A stretch of DNA of 64,000 bases. It comes from FEN-1191 sp036490715 (lineage in GTDB: Bacteria; Pseudomonadota; Gammaproteobacteria; Steroidobacterales; Steroidobacteraceae). The number at the start of each line of letters is the position of its first letter. Position 1 is the stretch's first letter. The translations under genes were made by a program, and so were the position numbers. Where the stretch lies: assembly GCA_036490715.1 (NCBI GenBank), contig DASXDL010000031.1, forward strand, positions 68,564-132,563. The letters are read 5' to 3'. Shown here piece by piece: positions 26,965-36,142 of this stretch. The notes below the pieces were generated by a model. That model was not told the origin of the DNA and made no database searches. It worked only from the letters and a program-made list of their open reading frames with translations.

Positions 26965-27460
26965 GTTCGAACTTCAAGCGTGGCAAGTATATGGTTTTAT
27001 GCTGGGATCTTCGCACTCGCATTGTGTGCGATTTCCTGCGGCACTTCGGCCATGCCGCTGACAGGAGCGTACCTGCAGGACCTACCGCCCGGCGACGTCA
27101 TCCTGCCGCAGGCTCCGGCCGCACCGCAGATCCGGCGGGTGCTGGTCATATCATTCGCTTCGCCGCTGATCCTGCCAATACTGTGCAACTGCAAGCAGCT
27201 GGTCGCTGCTGTCGCCGATGCCAGATTCCCAGACTTGCACGCAGATCATCAAGCTGTCGCAGCGGGCCGAAACGCCCGGCTATCCTGACATCGTTCGCGC
27301 AATGGATTCGCTGCTGGGCCAGCTGGCCACGCAGATTGCCAACGCCGCCGGGCAACGCGATCTCGCCGGCTCCTCCCCGCCCTGCTCACCTGCGATAACG
27401 ACGCCTGCGGGAGGCAAACTAGCGCCGCCGTCATCGATCACATTTGTTAGAGTGCCGGCT
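26965..27460. other. 496-base gap with no confident gene; possible decayed coding remnant
   Basis: Two partial open frames overlap here: one from a GTG at 26980 begins like a lipoprotein or signal peptide (IFALALCAISCGTS), and another, running into the aldoxime dehydratase frame, reads SQTCTQIIKLSQRAETPGYP. They are in different frames and neither is a convincing complete gene. A frameshifted small exported protein is possible. The dehydratase promoter should also be here. Confidence 0.3.
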
Positions 27461-28513
27461 ATGAATAATGACGTCGAGCCGGCCATTCCTTCGCACCTGC
27501 GTTGCCCGCGCACTCGCCCATCGCGCATGCCGTCGGGCTTCCAGGCGCCCTATGGCGCGTGGATGGCACGCTACGACGAGGGCGCAGCGCCGCTGGTCAT
27601 GGCCTATTTTGGAGCGCAGCAGCTCGCACTGCTGCCGCCAGATGCCCTCGCGCCCATCAAGGGCATGCTCAAGGCCGAACCGGCCCCTCCCTACTGGCTC
27701 GAAGCCCAGAGTCACGACACCGCCGGCTTCGATACCCGTGTGATTATTGCCTACTGGGCCAGTGCCGAGCGCTTTTCCGCCTGGCGCCGGGCCAGCGGAT
27801 TTGACGCCTGGTGGGCTGATCCCAAGCGCGAGACGGAGCCGCTCGGCCGCTTCCTCGAAGTCGTCACCCCGCCGATGGAAATGCTGGAGGTCGCTTTCTC
27901 GCCGCCGGATCGGCCGGAAGGAGCCGGAAACCTGCAACGGCGCGTGAGCGCCTGCCCGGTCGCCGAGCATGCCTACTGGGGCAGCGCGCGCGATCGCATT
28001 CCGGCCTCGCAGACCGACGCGCTTGAAGGCGGCAACAATAAGCTCACGCTGAAACGCAACGGCGCGCGTGTGCGCGTCGCGCCAGGTGCCAACATCTGCA
28101 TGATCCGCTCCGGCCAGGACTGGAGTGACACGCGCGGCAGCGAGCGTGACATTTATTTGGGCCAGGTACGCCCCAAGCTGATCGCCGGCATGACGTATCT
28201 GCGCGATGAAGGACTACCGATCGGCTGCTTCTCCTGCCGGTTCATGCAGGTGCTGAGCGACACCGGCGCCCCGACCGAGCGCAGCTTCGGCCACGCCTAT
28301 TTCCGCAGCCTGGGGGACCTCGAACAGTGGGCGGAGCACCATCCGACGCATCTGGCCATCTTTGGCACATTTCTCGAGACCATGGCGCCACTGGGCGATG
28401 CCATGCAATTGCGTCTGTGGCACGAAGTGATGGTGCTGCCGGTGAGTGCGCAGAGCTTCGAATACGTGAACTGCCACGATCGAACCGGTCTCATGGCCGC
28501 GGCTGGAGCATAA
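27461..28513 (+). CDS. aldoxime dehydratase (heme enzyme, OxdA-like)
   Basis: The 350-aa product matches the aldoxime dehydratase family along its whole length: the start EPAIPSHLRCPRT, the HAYWGSARDRIPASQTDAL block in the middle, MIRSGQDWSDTRGSERDIYL, and the C-terminal SFGHAYFRSLGDLEQWAEHHPTHLAIF and FEYVNCHDRTG. Conserved His at 278 and the HHPTH cluster (293-297) include the heme ligand/catalytic candidates. The family dehydrates aldoximes to nitriles with a ferrous heme bound directly to substrate nitrogen. The frame is open 81 codons further upstream, but homology starts at the ATG at 27461. No nitrilase, nitrile hydratase or amidase gene is in the window. Confidence 0.93.
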   Translation: MNNDVEPAIPSHLRCPRTRPSRMPSGFQAPYGAWMARYDEGAAPLVMAYFGAQQLALLPPDALAPIKGMLKAEPAPPYWLEAQSHDTAGFDTRVIIAYWASAERFSAWRRASGFDAWWADPKRETEPLGRFLEVVTPPMEMLEVAFSPPDRPEGAGNLQRRVSACPVAEHAYWGSARDRIPASQTDALEGGNNKLTLKRNGARVRVAPGANICMIRSGQDWSDTRGSERDIYLGQVRPKLIAGMTYLRDEGLPIGCFSCRFMQVLSDTGAPTERSFGHAYFRSLGDLEQWAEHHPTHLAIFGTFLETMAPLGDAMQLRLWHEVMVLPVSAQSFEYVNCHDRTGLMAAAGA

Positions 28514-28692
28514 CGAAGTGCATAAGCTGATGGCTGTTTCGATCAATACCGCCATTCCCGCCGCGTAAGCGCCAACACGCAGCGCGGCCGCGCGTTTTCC
28601 CGCGCTGGCCGCGCTTCGCTACCCACGATTCGCGTGCGCGCGGTGCTAGACTCGAAGCACAGTCAGAGCGCGCACATTCAAGGAGAATCACA

Positions 28693-29355
28693 ATGTCATT
28701 ACGCATCGGCGATAAGGCGCCGGATTTCCAGGCACAGACCACCCAGGGGCCGATCAGCTTTCATCAGTGGCTTGGCAATTCCTATGGCGTACTGTTCTCG
28801 CATCCCAAGGACTTCACGCCGGTGTGCACCACCGAACTCGGCTATCTGGCCAAGTTGCAGCCGGAATTCGATAAGCGCGGCGTCAAGATCATTGGCCTGT
28901 CAGTCGATCCGGTGGGCGATCATGACCGCTGGCTGAAGGACATTAAAGACGCGACCGGCGGCCAGGTGGGCTATCCGATTATCGGTGATCATGATCTGAA
29001 GGTTGCCAAGCTGTACGACATGCTGCCGGCCGACGCCGGCGAGAGCGCCACGGGGCGTACGGCCGCGAATAATCAGACCGTTCGCACGGTATTCATCGTC
29101 GGCCCGGACAAGCTGATTAGGGCCATCCTGATCTATCCGATGAGCTCAGGTCGAAATTTTGACGAAGTGTTGCGACTAGTCGACTCGATCCGGCTGACCG
29201 AAGCGCACAAGGTGGCGACACCGGTCAACTGGAAGGATGGCGACGACGTCATTATTCCGGCGTCGGTCAGCGATGCCGAGGCGAAGCAGAAATATCCCAA
29301 GGGCTTCAAGACGATCAAGCCGTACCTGCGAACGGTCGCTCAGCCCGGCAAGTAA
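28693..29355 (+). CDS. 1-Cys peroxiredoxin (Prx6-type, AhpC/TSA family)
   Basis: The 220-aa protein has the peroxidatic Cys45 in SHPKDFTPVCTTELG, with the Thr two residues before it and the Arg later in the fold typical of peroxiredoxins. The extended C-terminal domain (VNWKDGDDVIIPASVSDAEAKQKYPKGF) identifies the Prx6/1-Cys class, dimeric thiol peroxidases that reduce H2O2 and organic peroxides, including lipid peroxides. AAGGAG lies 8 bases before the ATG. It is 179 bases after the aldoxime dehydratase and probably transcribed from its own promoter. Confidence 0.95.
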   Translation: MSLRIGDKAPDFQAQTTQGPISFHQWLGNSYGVLFSHPKDFTPVCTTELGYLAKLQPEFDKRGVKIIGLSVDPVGDHDRWLKDIKDATGGQVGYPIIGDHDLKVAKLYDMLPADAGESATGRTAANNQTVRTVFIVGPDKLIRAILIYPMSSGRNFDEVLRLVDSIRLTEAHKVATPVNWKDGDDVIIPASVSDAEAKQKYPKGFKTIKPYLRTVAQPGK

Positions 29356-29375
29356 TCGCAGCAGGCGCCGCGCAC

Positions 29376-30776
29376 CTACTGGAATATCTTTCCGGGATTG
29401 AGTATCCCGTTGGGATCCATCGCCCTCTTGATCGTTCGCATGAGGGCGATTTCCTCGCGGCTGCGCGACAGGTGCAGAAACTCGCGCTTCAATGAGCCGA
29501 TGCCGTGCTCGGCCGAGATCGAGCCGCGCCGTCGCGCCACCAGGTCGTAGACCAGCTGCTCGAGCTGTAGCGCCGGGATGGCGTGCCCGGTCATCGGCAC
29601 CGACAGGTGCAGATTGCCGTCGGCCACGTGGCCGAAATAGATTGCCCGCAGGCCCGGGTGGCGTCTTTCGAGGGCGTCGGTGATCTCGCTGACCAGCTCG
29701 CCAATCTCGCCCGTGGGCACGCTGACGTCAAAACTGAGCTCGGGGTTGTGACCGGTCTTGTGCCACTCGCCCGTGGAGTCCCGCAGTCCCCAAAGCTCCG
29801 CGACCTCACGGTTGGACTTTGCGATGACCGCGTCGCGCACCGCGCCGGCCTGCATGGCCTCGCCGATCACGCTCTCGAAGCGCTGCGCATCGCTATGCGG
29901 ATCCGTTCCCATGACCTCGACCAGGACGTACGCGGCGTGTCCGGCCGCGAGCGGTGCCGCGTGCCGAAGCTCGGTCGTCGCGAGCTGATAAAACTCTGGC
30001 CACATGACCTCGAATGCCGTGAGCTGCGAGCCAAAGCCGCTGCGTGCTCGGGCCAGCAGTTCGAGCACACTCTGGTAGTCCGCCACCGCACACAGGCTGG
30101 TGCTGACGGTGCGTGCCTTGGGATAAAGCCGCAGCACCACCGCTGTGATGATCCCGAGCGTGCCCTCCGAGCCGATGAACAGCTGCCGCAGGTCGTAGCC
30201 GGAATTGTTTTTGATGATCTTTCGCAGCGCATCGATCACCGTGCCATCGGCCAGTACGGCCTCCACCCCGAGCACCATGTCGCGCGCCATGCCGAATCGC
30301 AGCACGCGGTTCCCACCGGCATTGGTCGACAGATTGCCGCCGATCTGACAGGAGCCGCGGCCGCCCAGATCCAACGGAAAGAACAGATCGACCGCGTCCG
30401 CCGCCTTCTGCACGGCTTCCATTACCACACCGGCCTCTACCGTGATGGTGCCCGCGGCGGCGTCGATCTCGCGGATCGCACGCATGCGCTCCAGCGAGAT
30501 GACAACACAGGGACCGACTGGCACCGCCCCGCCGGCCAGCCCGGTCATACCGCCCTGCGGCTGCACCGCGATCCTGTGCTCGTTGCAGTAGCCAAGAATG
30601 GCCGCGACCTGACTGGTCCGTTGCGGATAGGTCAACGCCAGAATGCCGACGGCGGGATCGCCATGGACCCCAAAGTCACTGCAATGACGCATGACATTGT
30701 GCGCATCCGGGATTGCGACGACATCTGCGCCGACGCGCCCTGCCAGCTCCGCGGCCACACTCGTGGGCGCGGCCAC
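29376..30776 (-). CDS. FAD-linked oxidase, GlcD/D-2-hydroxyacid dehydrogenase-like
   Basis: The 466-aa product has a PCMH-type FAD domain at the N-terminus (VQPQGGMTGLAGGAVPVGPCVVISLERM, then LGGRGSCQIGGNLSTNAGG, and LFIGSEGTLGIITAVVLRL) and the C-terminal FAD-oxidase domain ending in ISAEHGIGSLKREFL and MDPNGILNPGKIF. This pattern fits D-lactate, glycolate (GlcD) and D-2-hydroxyglutarate dehydrogenases. It begins with a GTG two bases after the stop of the dioxygenase gene, so the pair is translationally coupled and probably acts on one substrate route. Confidence 0.93.
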   Translation of the reverse strand: MAAPTSVAAELAGRVGADVVAIPDAHNVMRHCSDFGVHGDPAVGILALTYPQRTSQVAAILGYCNEHRIAVQPQGGMTGLAGGAVPVGPCVVISLERMRAIREIDAAAGTITVEAGVVMEAVQKAADAVDLFFPLDLGGRGSCQIGGNLSTNAGGNRVLRFGMARDMVLGVEAVLADGTVIDALRKIIKNNSGYDLRQLFIGSEGTLGIITAVVLRLYPKARTVSTSLCAVADYQSVLELLARARSGFGSQLTAFEVMWPEFYQLATTELRHAAPLAAGHAAYVLVEVMGTDPHSDAQRFESVIGEAMQAGAVRDAVIAKSNREVAELWGLRDSTGEWHKTGHNPELSFDVSVPTGEIGELVSEITDALERRHPGLRAIYFGHVADGNLHLSVPMTGHAIPALQLEQLVYDLVARRRGSISAEHGIGSLKREFLHLSRSREEIALMRTIKRAMDPNGILNPGKIFQ

Positions 30777-30778
30777 TG

Positions 30779-31702
30779 CTACGCAGGCTCCTCGCCACTG
30801 ATGGTGGTGCGGTACATCTCGCGGCGATAACCCTGATAGTCGTTATATCCCTGGTGCACGCACAGCCGGTTGTCCCACAACGCCAGCATGTCCGCTTCCC
30901 AGCGCAGGCGACAGCCGAATGCCGGCTGGATCAGAAACTCCGCCAGGAATCGCAGGATCGGCGCGGACTCCTCCGGCTGCATGCCTTCGATGCCAATGGC
31001 GTAAGCCTCATCCACATACAGCGCCTTCTCGCCGGTGATGGGATGGGTGCGGACCAGCGGGTGCGCATTGCCCTTGATCTTACGCATAAGGTCATCTGAC
31101 AGCTGCTCGGCGTTGCGCGTCGCCGCCAGACGTCCGATCGGGCTGTCGCTGATCTGCACCGCATCCTGCGCCGACTTGAGCACATCGCGCAGCGAGAAGT
31201 GCACCCTGAGGCCGTCGATCATCTGCCGGTAGGTATCGCTGAGCATCCGATAGGCGAGCGCCGAATTCGCCCAGGTGGTGTCGCCGCCGAACGGCGGGAT
31301 CTGGACCGAATACAACGTGGTGATCGACGGCGGCTTTGCAAGAAACGGCGAATCGGTGTGCCAGCCCTCACCGAACACCATCATCGATGTATCGTCGGCC
31401 TCCTTGATCAGCGGATGCACGTCGCGGTGGCCTGGCACGCCCTGAGTGTAGGCATCTTCGGCAAACGCACCGAAGCGCAGGCTGAAAGCTTCATGATCTG
31501 CGTGCGTCAGCTTCTGGCCGCGCAGGTAGATCATCTTGTGCCGGAATAGCGCCTCACGCAGTTCGGCGAATTGCGCATCGGTGATGGCGGCCGCGTCGAC
31601 CCCGACAATCTCGGCGCCCATCGCGGCCGCCAGCGGACGAGCGTCGATGTGCCGATAGCCGGCGGCGTGATTATCAAATTTTCCGGTCGGATGTAGACGC
31701 AT
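30779..31702 (-). CDS. TauD/TfdA family Fe(II)/2-oxoglutarate dioxygenase
   Basis: The 307-aa enzyme carries the TauD facial triad: WHTDSPF (HxD) near residue 108 and the distal His in LALWDNRLCVHQGYNDY near 285, with the 2-oxoglutarate-binding Arg in YRREMYRTTIS. RTHPITGEKALYVDEAY is the conserved TauD/TfdA stretch. Relatives hydroxylate sulfonates, aryloxyacetates or alkylsulfates. The directly coupled FAD hydroxyacid dehydrogenase could oxidise a hydroxyacid product, which is inference. Confidence 0.93.
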   Translation of the reverse strand: MRLHPTGKFDNHAAGYRHIDARPLAAAMGAEIVGVDAAAITDAQFAELREALFRHKMIYLRGQKLTHADHEAFSLRFGAFAEDAYTQGVPGHRDVHPLIKEADDTSMMVFGEGWHTDSPFLAKPPSITTLYSVQIPPFGGDTTWANSALAYRMLSDTYRQMIDGLRVHFSLRDVLKSAQDAVQISDSPIGRLAATRNAEQLSDDLMRKIKGNAHPLVRTHPITGEKALYVDEAYAIGIEGMQPEESAPILRFLAEFLIQPAFGCRLRWEADMLALWDNRLCVHQGYNDYQGYRREMYRTTISGEEPA

Positions 31703-31907
31703 CGGTGGACGCCGAGAGTATCACCGGCGCCGCGGCCGGCTGCGCTCACGGCGAAATCAGAAGGCGGGGGCTGCAGATGGCCTGCGCCCGATTTTCTAGA
31801 ATTTACCCGCCTTTCTGCGTGTAACTATTTGACTTAATTATGGCGCTGGCTCCCACCCCTGGGCGCAGCTGCCCCTCACCGTCGACGACCCCAGCGTGTC
31901 TGGAGCC

Positions 31908-32267
31908 TCAGTTGAGCGCGAACCGACGGCTGCGACGCAAGCGACGCTCGCAGCCCGCATACCAGGTGGCGGTGCCGCCCAACAATCGCCGATCGTCATC
32001 GCGCCGGTCGGCGTGCTTGCGGTATTTGCAGGTACAGCGTTCCGGTGTGGCGCAGCCTGCCAGCGGCAGGCTTGGCGCTTCGCGCAGCAGATAGCGCTTG
32101 TCGACGCCGCCACGACCGGCGGCCTGACACTCGAGCGCCGGCAGCAACGACACCGCCCGAAAGTCCGCGCCGAGTTTCGAGCGGTTGGAGGCACCGCGGC
32201 CTGCGGACTTAGGCCGCGATGCGGCTACGGTCGTTCCACCGAACAGAGACTTGAACAGTTCAATCAT
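31908..32267 (-). CDS. Cys-containing basic protein of unknown function (119 aa)
   Basis: After a short amphipathic start (MIELFKSLFGG), the sequence FRAVSLLPALECQAAGRGGVDKR and the Cys triplet AGCATPERCTCKYRKHADRRDDDRR recur in proteobacterial proteins I have seen unannotated. The Cys positions (one in ALECQ plus three in GCATPERCTC) could bind metal. The C-terminus is Arg-rich. It is divergent from the large signalling protein at 32691 across a 423-base region with strong palindromes. Function unknown. Confidence 0.65.
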   Translation of the reverse strand: MIELFKSLFGGTTVAASRPKSAGRGASNRSKLGADFRAVSLLPALECQAAGRGGVDKRYLLREAPSLPLAGCATPERCTCKYRKHADRRDDDRRLLGGTATWYAGCERRLRRSRRFALN

Positions 32268-32690
32268 GCGCGCCCTCCCGATGATTGCAGCTCGATTCTA
32301 GGGCGCGCGGGCAGCGGCGTAGGCCGGTTTTCACTTAAACGGCGCCGGTCGACATAACGGTGCCGCGGCCGGTGTCTTTGCTGCAGCGCTACGCGCTGAG
32401 TAGATGTGACGGTGCGCGCACAATCGCGCGCAACTGTAAACAATGACAGTTGCGTGAAAACGCGCGCTTGAGGCTATTTTTGCCGGCAAAATCGTGCGCT
32501 GCAGTTTTTACATTACGTCTGCGGCAGCAGCGACATTTGGACAATAAACCTGTGATGTGCTCGGTGTTTATTTCGCCCGCCGATACCGACCATGGGCGGC
32601 ACGAGGTCGAATGATGCTGCTCGGAATCGCTCAATACCGGTGCCGCGATAAAGCGGCGCGCGCCCGCCTCCCGGCGGCTGCCGGAGCGTC
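32268..32690. promoter_or_regulatory. divergent regulatory region with two strong palindromes
   Basis: No gene is convincing here. A 9-bp inverted repeat with an 8-base loop (32429-32437 with 32446-32454) and, about 25 bases on, a perfect 14-bp palindrome (32478-32491, T4-GCCGGC-A4) stand between the divergent starts. The T4/A4 flanked GC core looks like an operator or an IHF/repressor-type site. AT-rich stretches around 32500-32560 may hold the promoter of the large signalling gene. Confidence 0.4.
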
Positions 32691-35600
32691 GTGAGCCGAC
32701 GCGTTTTGATCATCGATCACGATGCCAGCCAGCTGCTGCTGGCCGCGACCGTGCTCGAGATCGGCGATTTCGAGGTGCTGCGGGCGGCGCACGCCGAACA
32801 GGCACTGACGATGCTGGATCGAGCGCTGCCGGATCTGATCCTGGTGGATGTCTCGCGACCCGATATGGTCGGGCTGGGGCTGGCGCGTCAGCTGAAGACC
32901 GATACGCGCCTGAAGCGGATACCGATCGTGGCGCTGGTGGGGCCGGCAATCGAGCGCGCCGCGGAACAGGCGCGTCAGGCCGGCTGCGTCGGCTCGATCG
33001 CCAAGCCCATCGATGGCCGCGATTTCGCCCTGCAGGTGACCTCCTATCTGGCCGAATCAGCCGGCGCCAAGCGTTTTCTGATCGTCGATGATTACCCGGC
33101 CCACCTGGAGTTGCTGCGGCTGCGGCTCGAGGCTGCCGGTCACGCGGTGGTATGCGCCGTGAACGGCATCGAGGCGCTCGCGGTGCTGGGACGCGAGCAC
33201 GCGCGCATCGACGGCGTGGTCTCGGACATTCTGATGCCGCAGATGGATGGCTACAGCCTGTGCCAGGAAATTCGCCGCAGCAGGCTATTCGGCGGTCTGC
33301 CGTTCGTGCTCTATAGCGGCACGCACAGCAGCGCCGAGGATCGACGGCTCGCGGATGAGGCCGGTGCCGACGCCTTCGTCGAAAAGCCGGCCCCGATTCA
33401 GGCCATTCTCGGCGGCTTGGGCACGGGCGCGCAGCGCAAGCGTCCGGCCAACGGCTCAGACACTGCACGGTTGCAGGCGCCGGTGCTGAAGCAATACAGC
33501 GAATCGCTGGTTCGCAAGCTGGAGGAGAAAAGCACAGCGCTGGCCCAGGCTGAGGCACGCCTGTCCGGACTGGTCGAGGCGGCCCTGGACGCGATCATCA
33601 CGGTCGATGAACACGGCACCACGCTGCTATTCAATTCCGCGGCCGAGATCATGTTTGGCTATTCACGCGCCGAGGTCATCGGCCGCGAGATCGACACCTT
33701 CGTGCAACGTCCGCCGGACCCGGACGGCCGCGAGCTGCTGTCGATGTCGCCACCCGACCTGGCGGCGCATCCGAGCGGCCTGCGCACCGTCTGGGGAGTG
33801 CGCCGCGATGGCAGCGAGTTTCCGCTGGAGGCGTCGGTGTCCTGGCTGGATACCGCACACGGGCGCCTGTATACGGTGTTTCTGCGCGACATCACCGACC
33901 GCCACCGGGCCGAACAGGCCAAGGCACGCAGCGAGGCTGCGCTGCGGCAGGCGCAACAGCTGGCCAAGCTGGCGCACGTGGTCACCGGGCCGAACGGTGT
34001 GCTCGAAGAGGCGGCGTCCGCCTGGGCCGATTTTCTGAAACTTGGCGCGCAGGATGCGCCCTCGAGCATCCGCGGCTGGCTCAAGTTCGTGCACCCCGAG
34101 GACCGGGACACACTGCGCCAGCGCGCCATCGACGCCTCGCGCCGACCGGAGCGCATCGAGGCCGAATACCGACTGCAGCGCGGCGACACCTGGGTCCATA
34201 TTCATCATGTGATGGACCCCCTGCCGGCGCCCGCGACCTCGTCACCCTCGCAGGTTTCGTGGTTTCACACGCTGCAGGACATCTCGGACCGCAAGGAGGC
34301 CACCTTCCGGATCCTGCGTCTCAATCGAGTACTGTCGGTATTGAGTGCAATCAATGCGCTGATCGTGCGCACCATCGATCGGGATGAACTGCTGGCCGAG
34401 GCGTGTCGAATCGCGGTGGACGCCGGCCAGTTCCCCAAGGCCTGGATTGGCCTGATCGAAGGCGAGATGCGCGAACTGCGCATCGTAGCGGGTTACGGCG
34501 GCTCGGAGGCGTTCTACGCCGGCCTGGAGAAGCTGCTGAGCGGTGACATTCTGGCCGGCAGCAGCTACGCCTCGCGCGCCCTGCGCGAGCAAAAGCCGGT
34601 CGTGGTCAACGACATGTCGCGCGAGCGACGCACTTTGCCGGAGGCAATCGCCACCGGCTCGCGTGCCGTCGCGGTGCTGCCGCTGGTCATCAACGGCAAG
34701 AGCGCCGGCGTGATCGCCATCCATGCCGAGGTACCCGGCTTCTTCGATGATGAGGAGATGAAGCTGCTGAGCGAGCTGGCGGCCGACATCTCGTTCGCGA
34801 TGGCGCATCTGCAAAAGTCCGAGCAGATCCAATACCTGGCCAACTACGATCCGGTCACCGGGCTGCCCAATCGCGGCCTGTTCAGCGAGCGCCTGTCGCT
34901 TGCGCTCAGAGAACGCGCCAACGATGACACCATCATGGCCGTTGTGCTGATCGATCTGGAGCGCTTCCGCCGCATCAACGAGACGCTCGGCCGCGTGGTC
35001 GGCGACGAACTGTTGCAGCTGGTCGGGCGCCGGCTGCGCAATGCCAATCCGTCGACGGCGCGCATCGGCGTGGATGTGTTTGCGGTCGAGCTGGGTGACA
35101 AGCATTCGGTGGCTGACGTCGCCCGCGCGTTCGAAGATCTGTCGGCACGCTGTTTTGGCAGCCCGTTTGCACTGTCTGGCGAGGAACTGCGCCTCGGTTG
35201 TCGTGGCGGTATCGCGGTATTCCCCGGCGATGGCGCCGACGCGGAGACACTGCTGCGCAACGCCGAAGCCGCTCTGCGGCGCGCCAAAATGACCTCCGAG
35301 CACAGCGTGTTCTACGCGCCGGACCTCAACGCCCGCGCGGCCGAAGCACTCACCATGGAGAGCAAGCTGCGGCGCGCGATCGCCAACGAAGAGTTCGTGC
35401 TGCATTTTCAGCCGAAGGTCGAGGTTGCGACGCGGCGCCTGTGTAGCCTCGAGGCGCTGATCCGCTGGCGAGATCCTGAAGTCGGACTTGTCCTGCCGGG
35501 GCGATTTATCCCGGTGCTGGAGGAATCCGGGTTGATCGGACAGGTCGGCGACTGGGCGTTGCGCCAGGCTCTGACCCAGCAACGCGCCTGGCGGCAGGCT

Positions 35601-36131
35601 GGCCTGGTCGCACCTCGCATCGCCGTCAACGTCTCGGCGATGCAGCTGCGTCAAAAGGACTTCGCCGAATCCATTGCCCTGATCCTGGCCGCCAACCGCG
35701 GCGCTGAACTGGAGCTCGAGATCACCGAGTCGATGATCATGGAGCAGGTCGATCACAGCATCGCCGCATTGCGCCAGATCCGCACCATGGGAGTGAGCGT
35801 CGCGATCGACGATTTTGGCACCGGTTACTGCTCGCTGTCGTATCTGGCCAAGCTGCCGGTGACGGCTTTGAAGATCGATCGTACCTTCGTGGTCGGCATG
35901 ACCGAAGGCGCCGACAGCCTGGCGATCGTGTCGAGCATCATCGCGATGGCGCATGCCCTTAAGCTCAGGGTGGTCGCCGAAGGGGTGGAGACCGAACAGC
36001 AGGCCCGTCTGCTGCGCCCGCTCGGCTGCGATGAAGCGCAAGGCTACCTATTTGGAAAGCCGGTTTCCCATATCGAGATAGAGCAGTTGCTGCGAAGCGA
36101 TGACGGTCATTCGCTCGCGGCGACCAGCTAG
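32691..36131 (+). CDS. REC-REC-PAS-PAS-GAF-GGDEF-EAL signalling protein; EAL intact, GGDEF degenerate
   Basis: The 1146-aa cytosolic protein has two receiver domains (phospho-acceptor regions LILVDVSRPD near residue 52 and VVSDILMPQMDG near 177), a PAS domain (about 290-405), a second PAS-like domain (415-530), GAF (545-705), GGDEF-like (715-875) and EAL (890-1135). The cyclase signature is GVDVF (793-797) instead of GGDEF, so cyclase activity is unlikely. The EAL domain keeps EALIRW, the Asn of NVSAMQL, the Glu of EITES, IDDFGTGYCSL, KIDRTF and VAEGVETEQQ, so c-di-GMP hydrolysis is expected. The start is a GTG. The next gene begins after TAGGAGG with a strong ribosome site, so they are coupled. 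Confidence 0.93.
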   Translation: MSRRVLIIDHDASQLLLAATVLEIGDFEVLRAAHAEQALTMLDRALPDLILVDVSRPDMVGLGLARQLKTDTRLKRIPIVALVGPAIERAAEQARQAGCVGSIAKPIDGRDFALQVTSYLAESAGAKRFLIVDDYPAHLELLRLRLEAAGHAVVCAVNGIEALAVLGREHARIDGVVSDILMPQMDGYSLCQEIRRSRLFGGLPFVLYSGTHSSAEDRRLADEAGADAFVEKPAPIQAILGGLGTGAQRKRPANGSDTARLQAPVLKQYSESLVRKLEEKSTALAQAEARLSGLVEAALDAIITVDEHGTTLLFNSAAEIMFGYSRAEVIGREIDTFVQRPPDPDGRELLSMSPPDLAAHPSGLRTVWGVRRDGSEFPLEASVSWLDTAHGRLYTVFLRDITDRHRAEQAKARSEAALRQAQQLAKLAHVVTGPNGVLEEAASAWADFLKLGAQDAPSSIRGWLKFVHPEDRDTLRQRAIDASRRPERIEAEYRLQRGDTWVHIHHVMDPLPAPATSSPSQVSWFHTLQDISDRKEATFRILRLNRVLSVLSAINALIVRTIDRDELLAEACRIAVDAGQFPKAWIGLIEGEMRELRIVAGYGGSEAFYAGLEKLLSGDILAGSSYASRALREQKPVVVNDMSRERRTLPEAIATGSRAVAVLPLVINGKSAGVIAIHAEVPGFFDDEEMKLLSELAADISFAMAHLQKSEQIQYLANYDPVTGLPNRGLFSERLSLALRERANDDTIMAVVLIDLERFRRINETLGRVVGDELLQLVGRRLRNANPSTARIGVDVFAVELGDKHSVADVARAFEDLSARCFGSPFALSGEELRLGCRGGIAVFPGDGADAETLLRNAEAALRRAKMTSEHSVFYAPDLNARAAEALTMESKLRRAIANEEFVLHFQPKVEVATRRLCSLEALIRWRDPEVGLVLPGRFIPVLEESGLIGQVGDWALRQALTQQRAWRQAGLVAPRIAVNVSAMQLRQKDFAESIALILAANRGAELELEITESMIMEQVDHSIAALRQIRTMGVSVAIDDFGTGYCSLSYLAKLPVTALKIDRTFVVGMTEGADSLAIVSSIIAMAHALKLRVVAEGVETEQQARLLRPLGCDEAQGYLFGKPVSHIEIEQLLRSDDGHSLAATS

Positions 36132-36142
36132 GAGGCCCTCAG

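Noticed and set aside
34242..36041. A 599-codon open frame on the minus strand opposite the large EAL protein
   Set aside because: It is the antisense shadow of a GC-rich gene with excellent domain matches; the translated sequence is His/Asp/Gln-rich low-information text with no motif.
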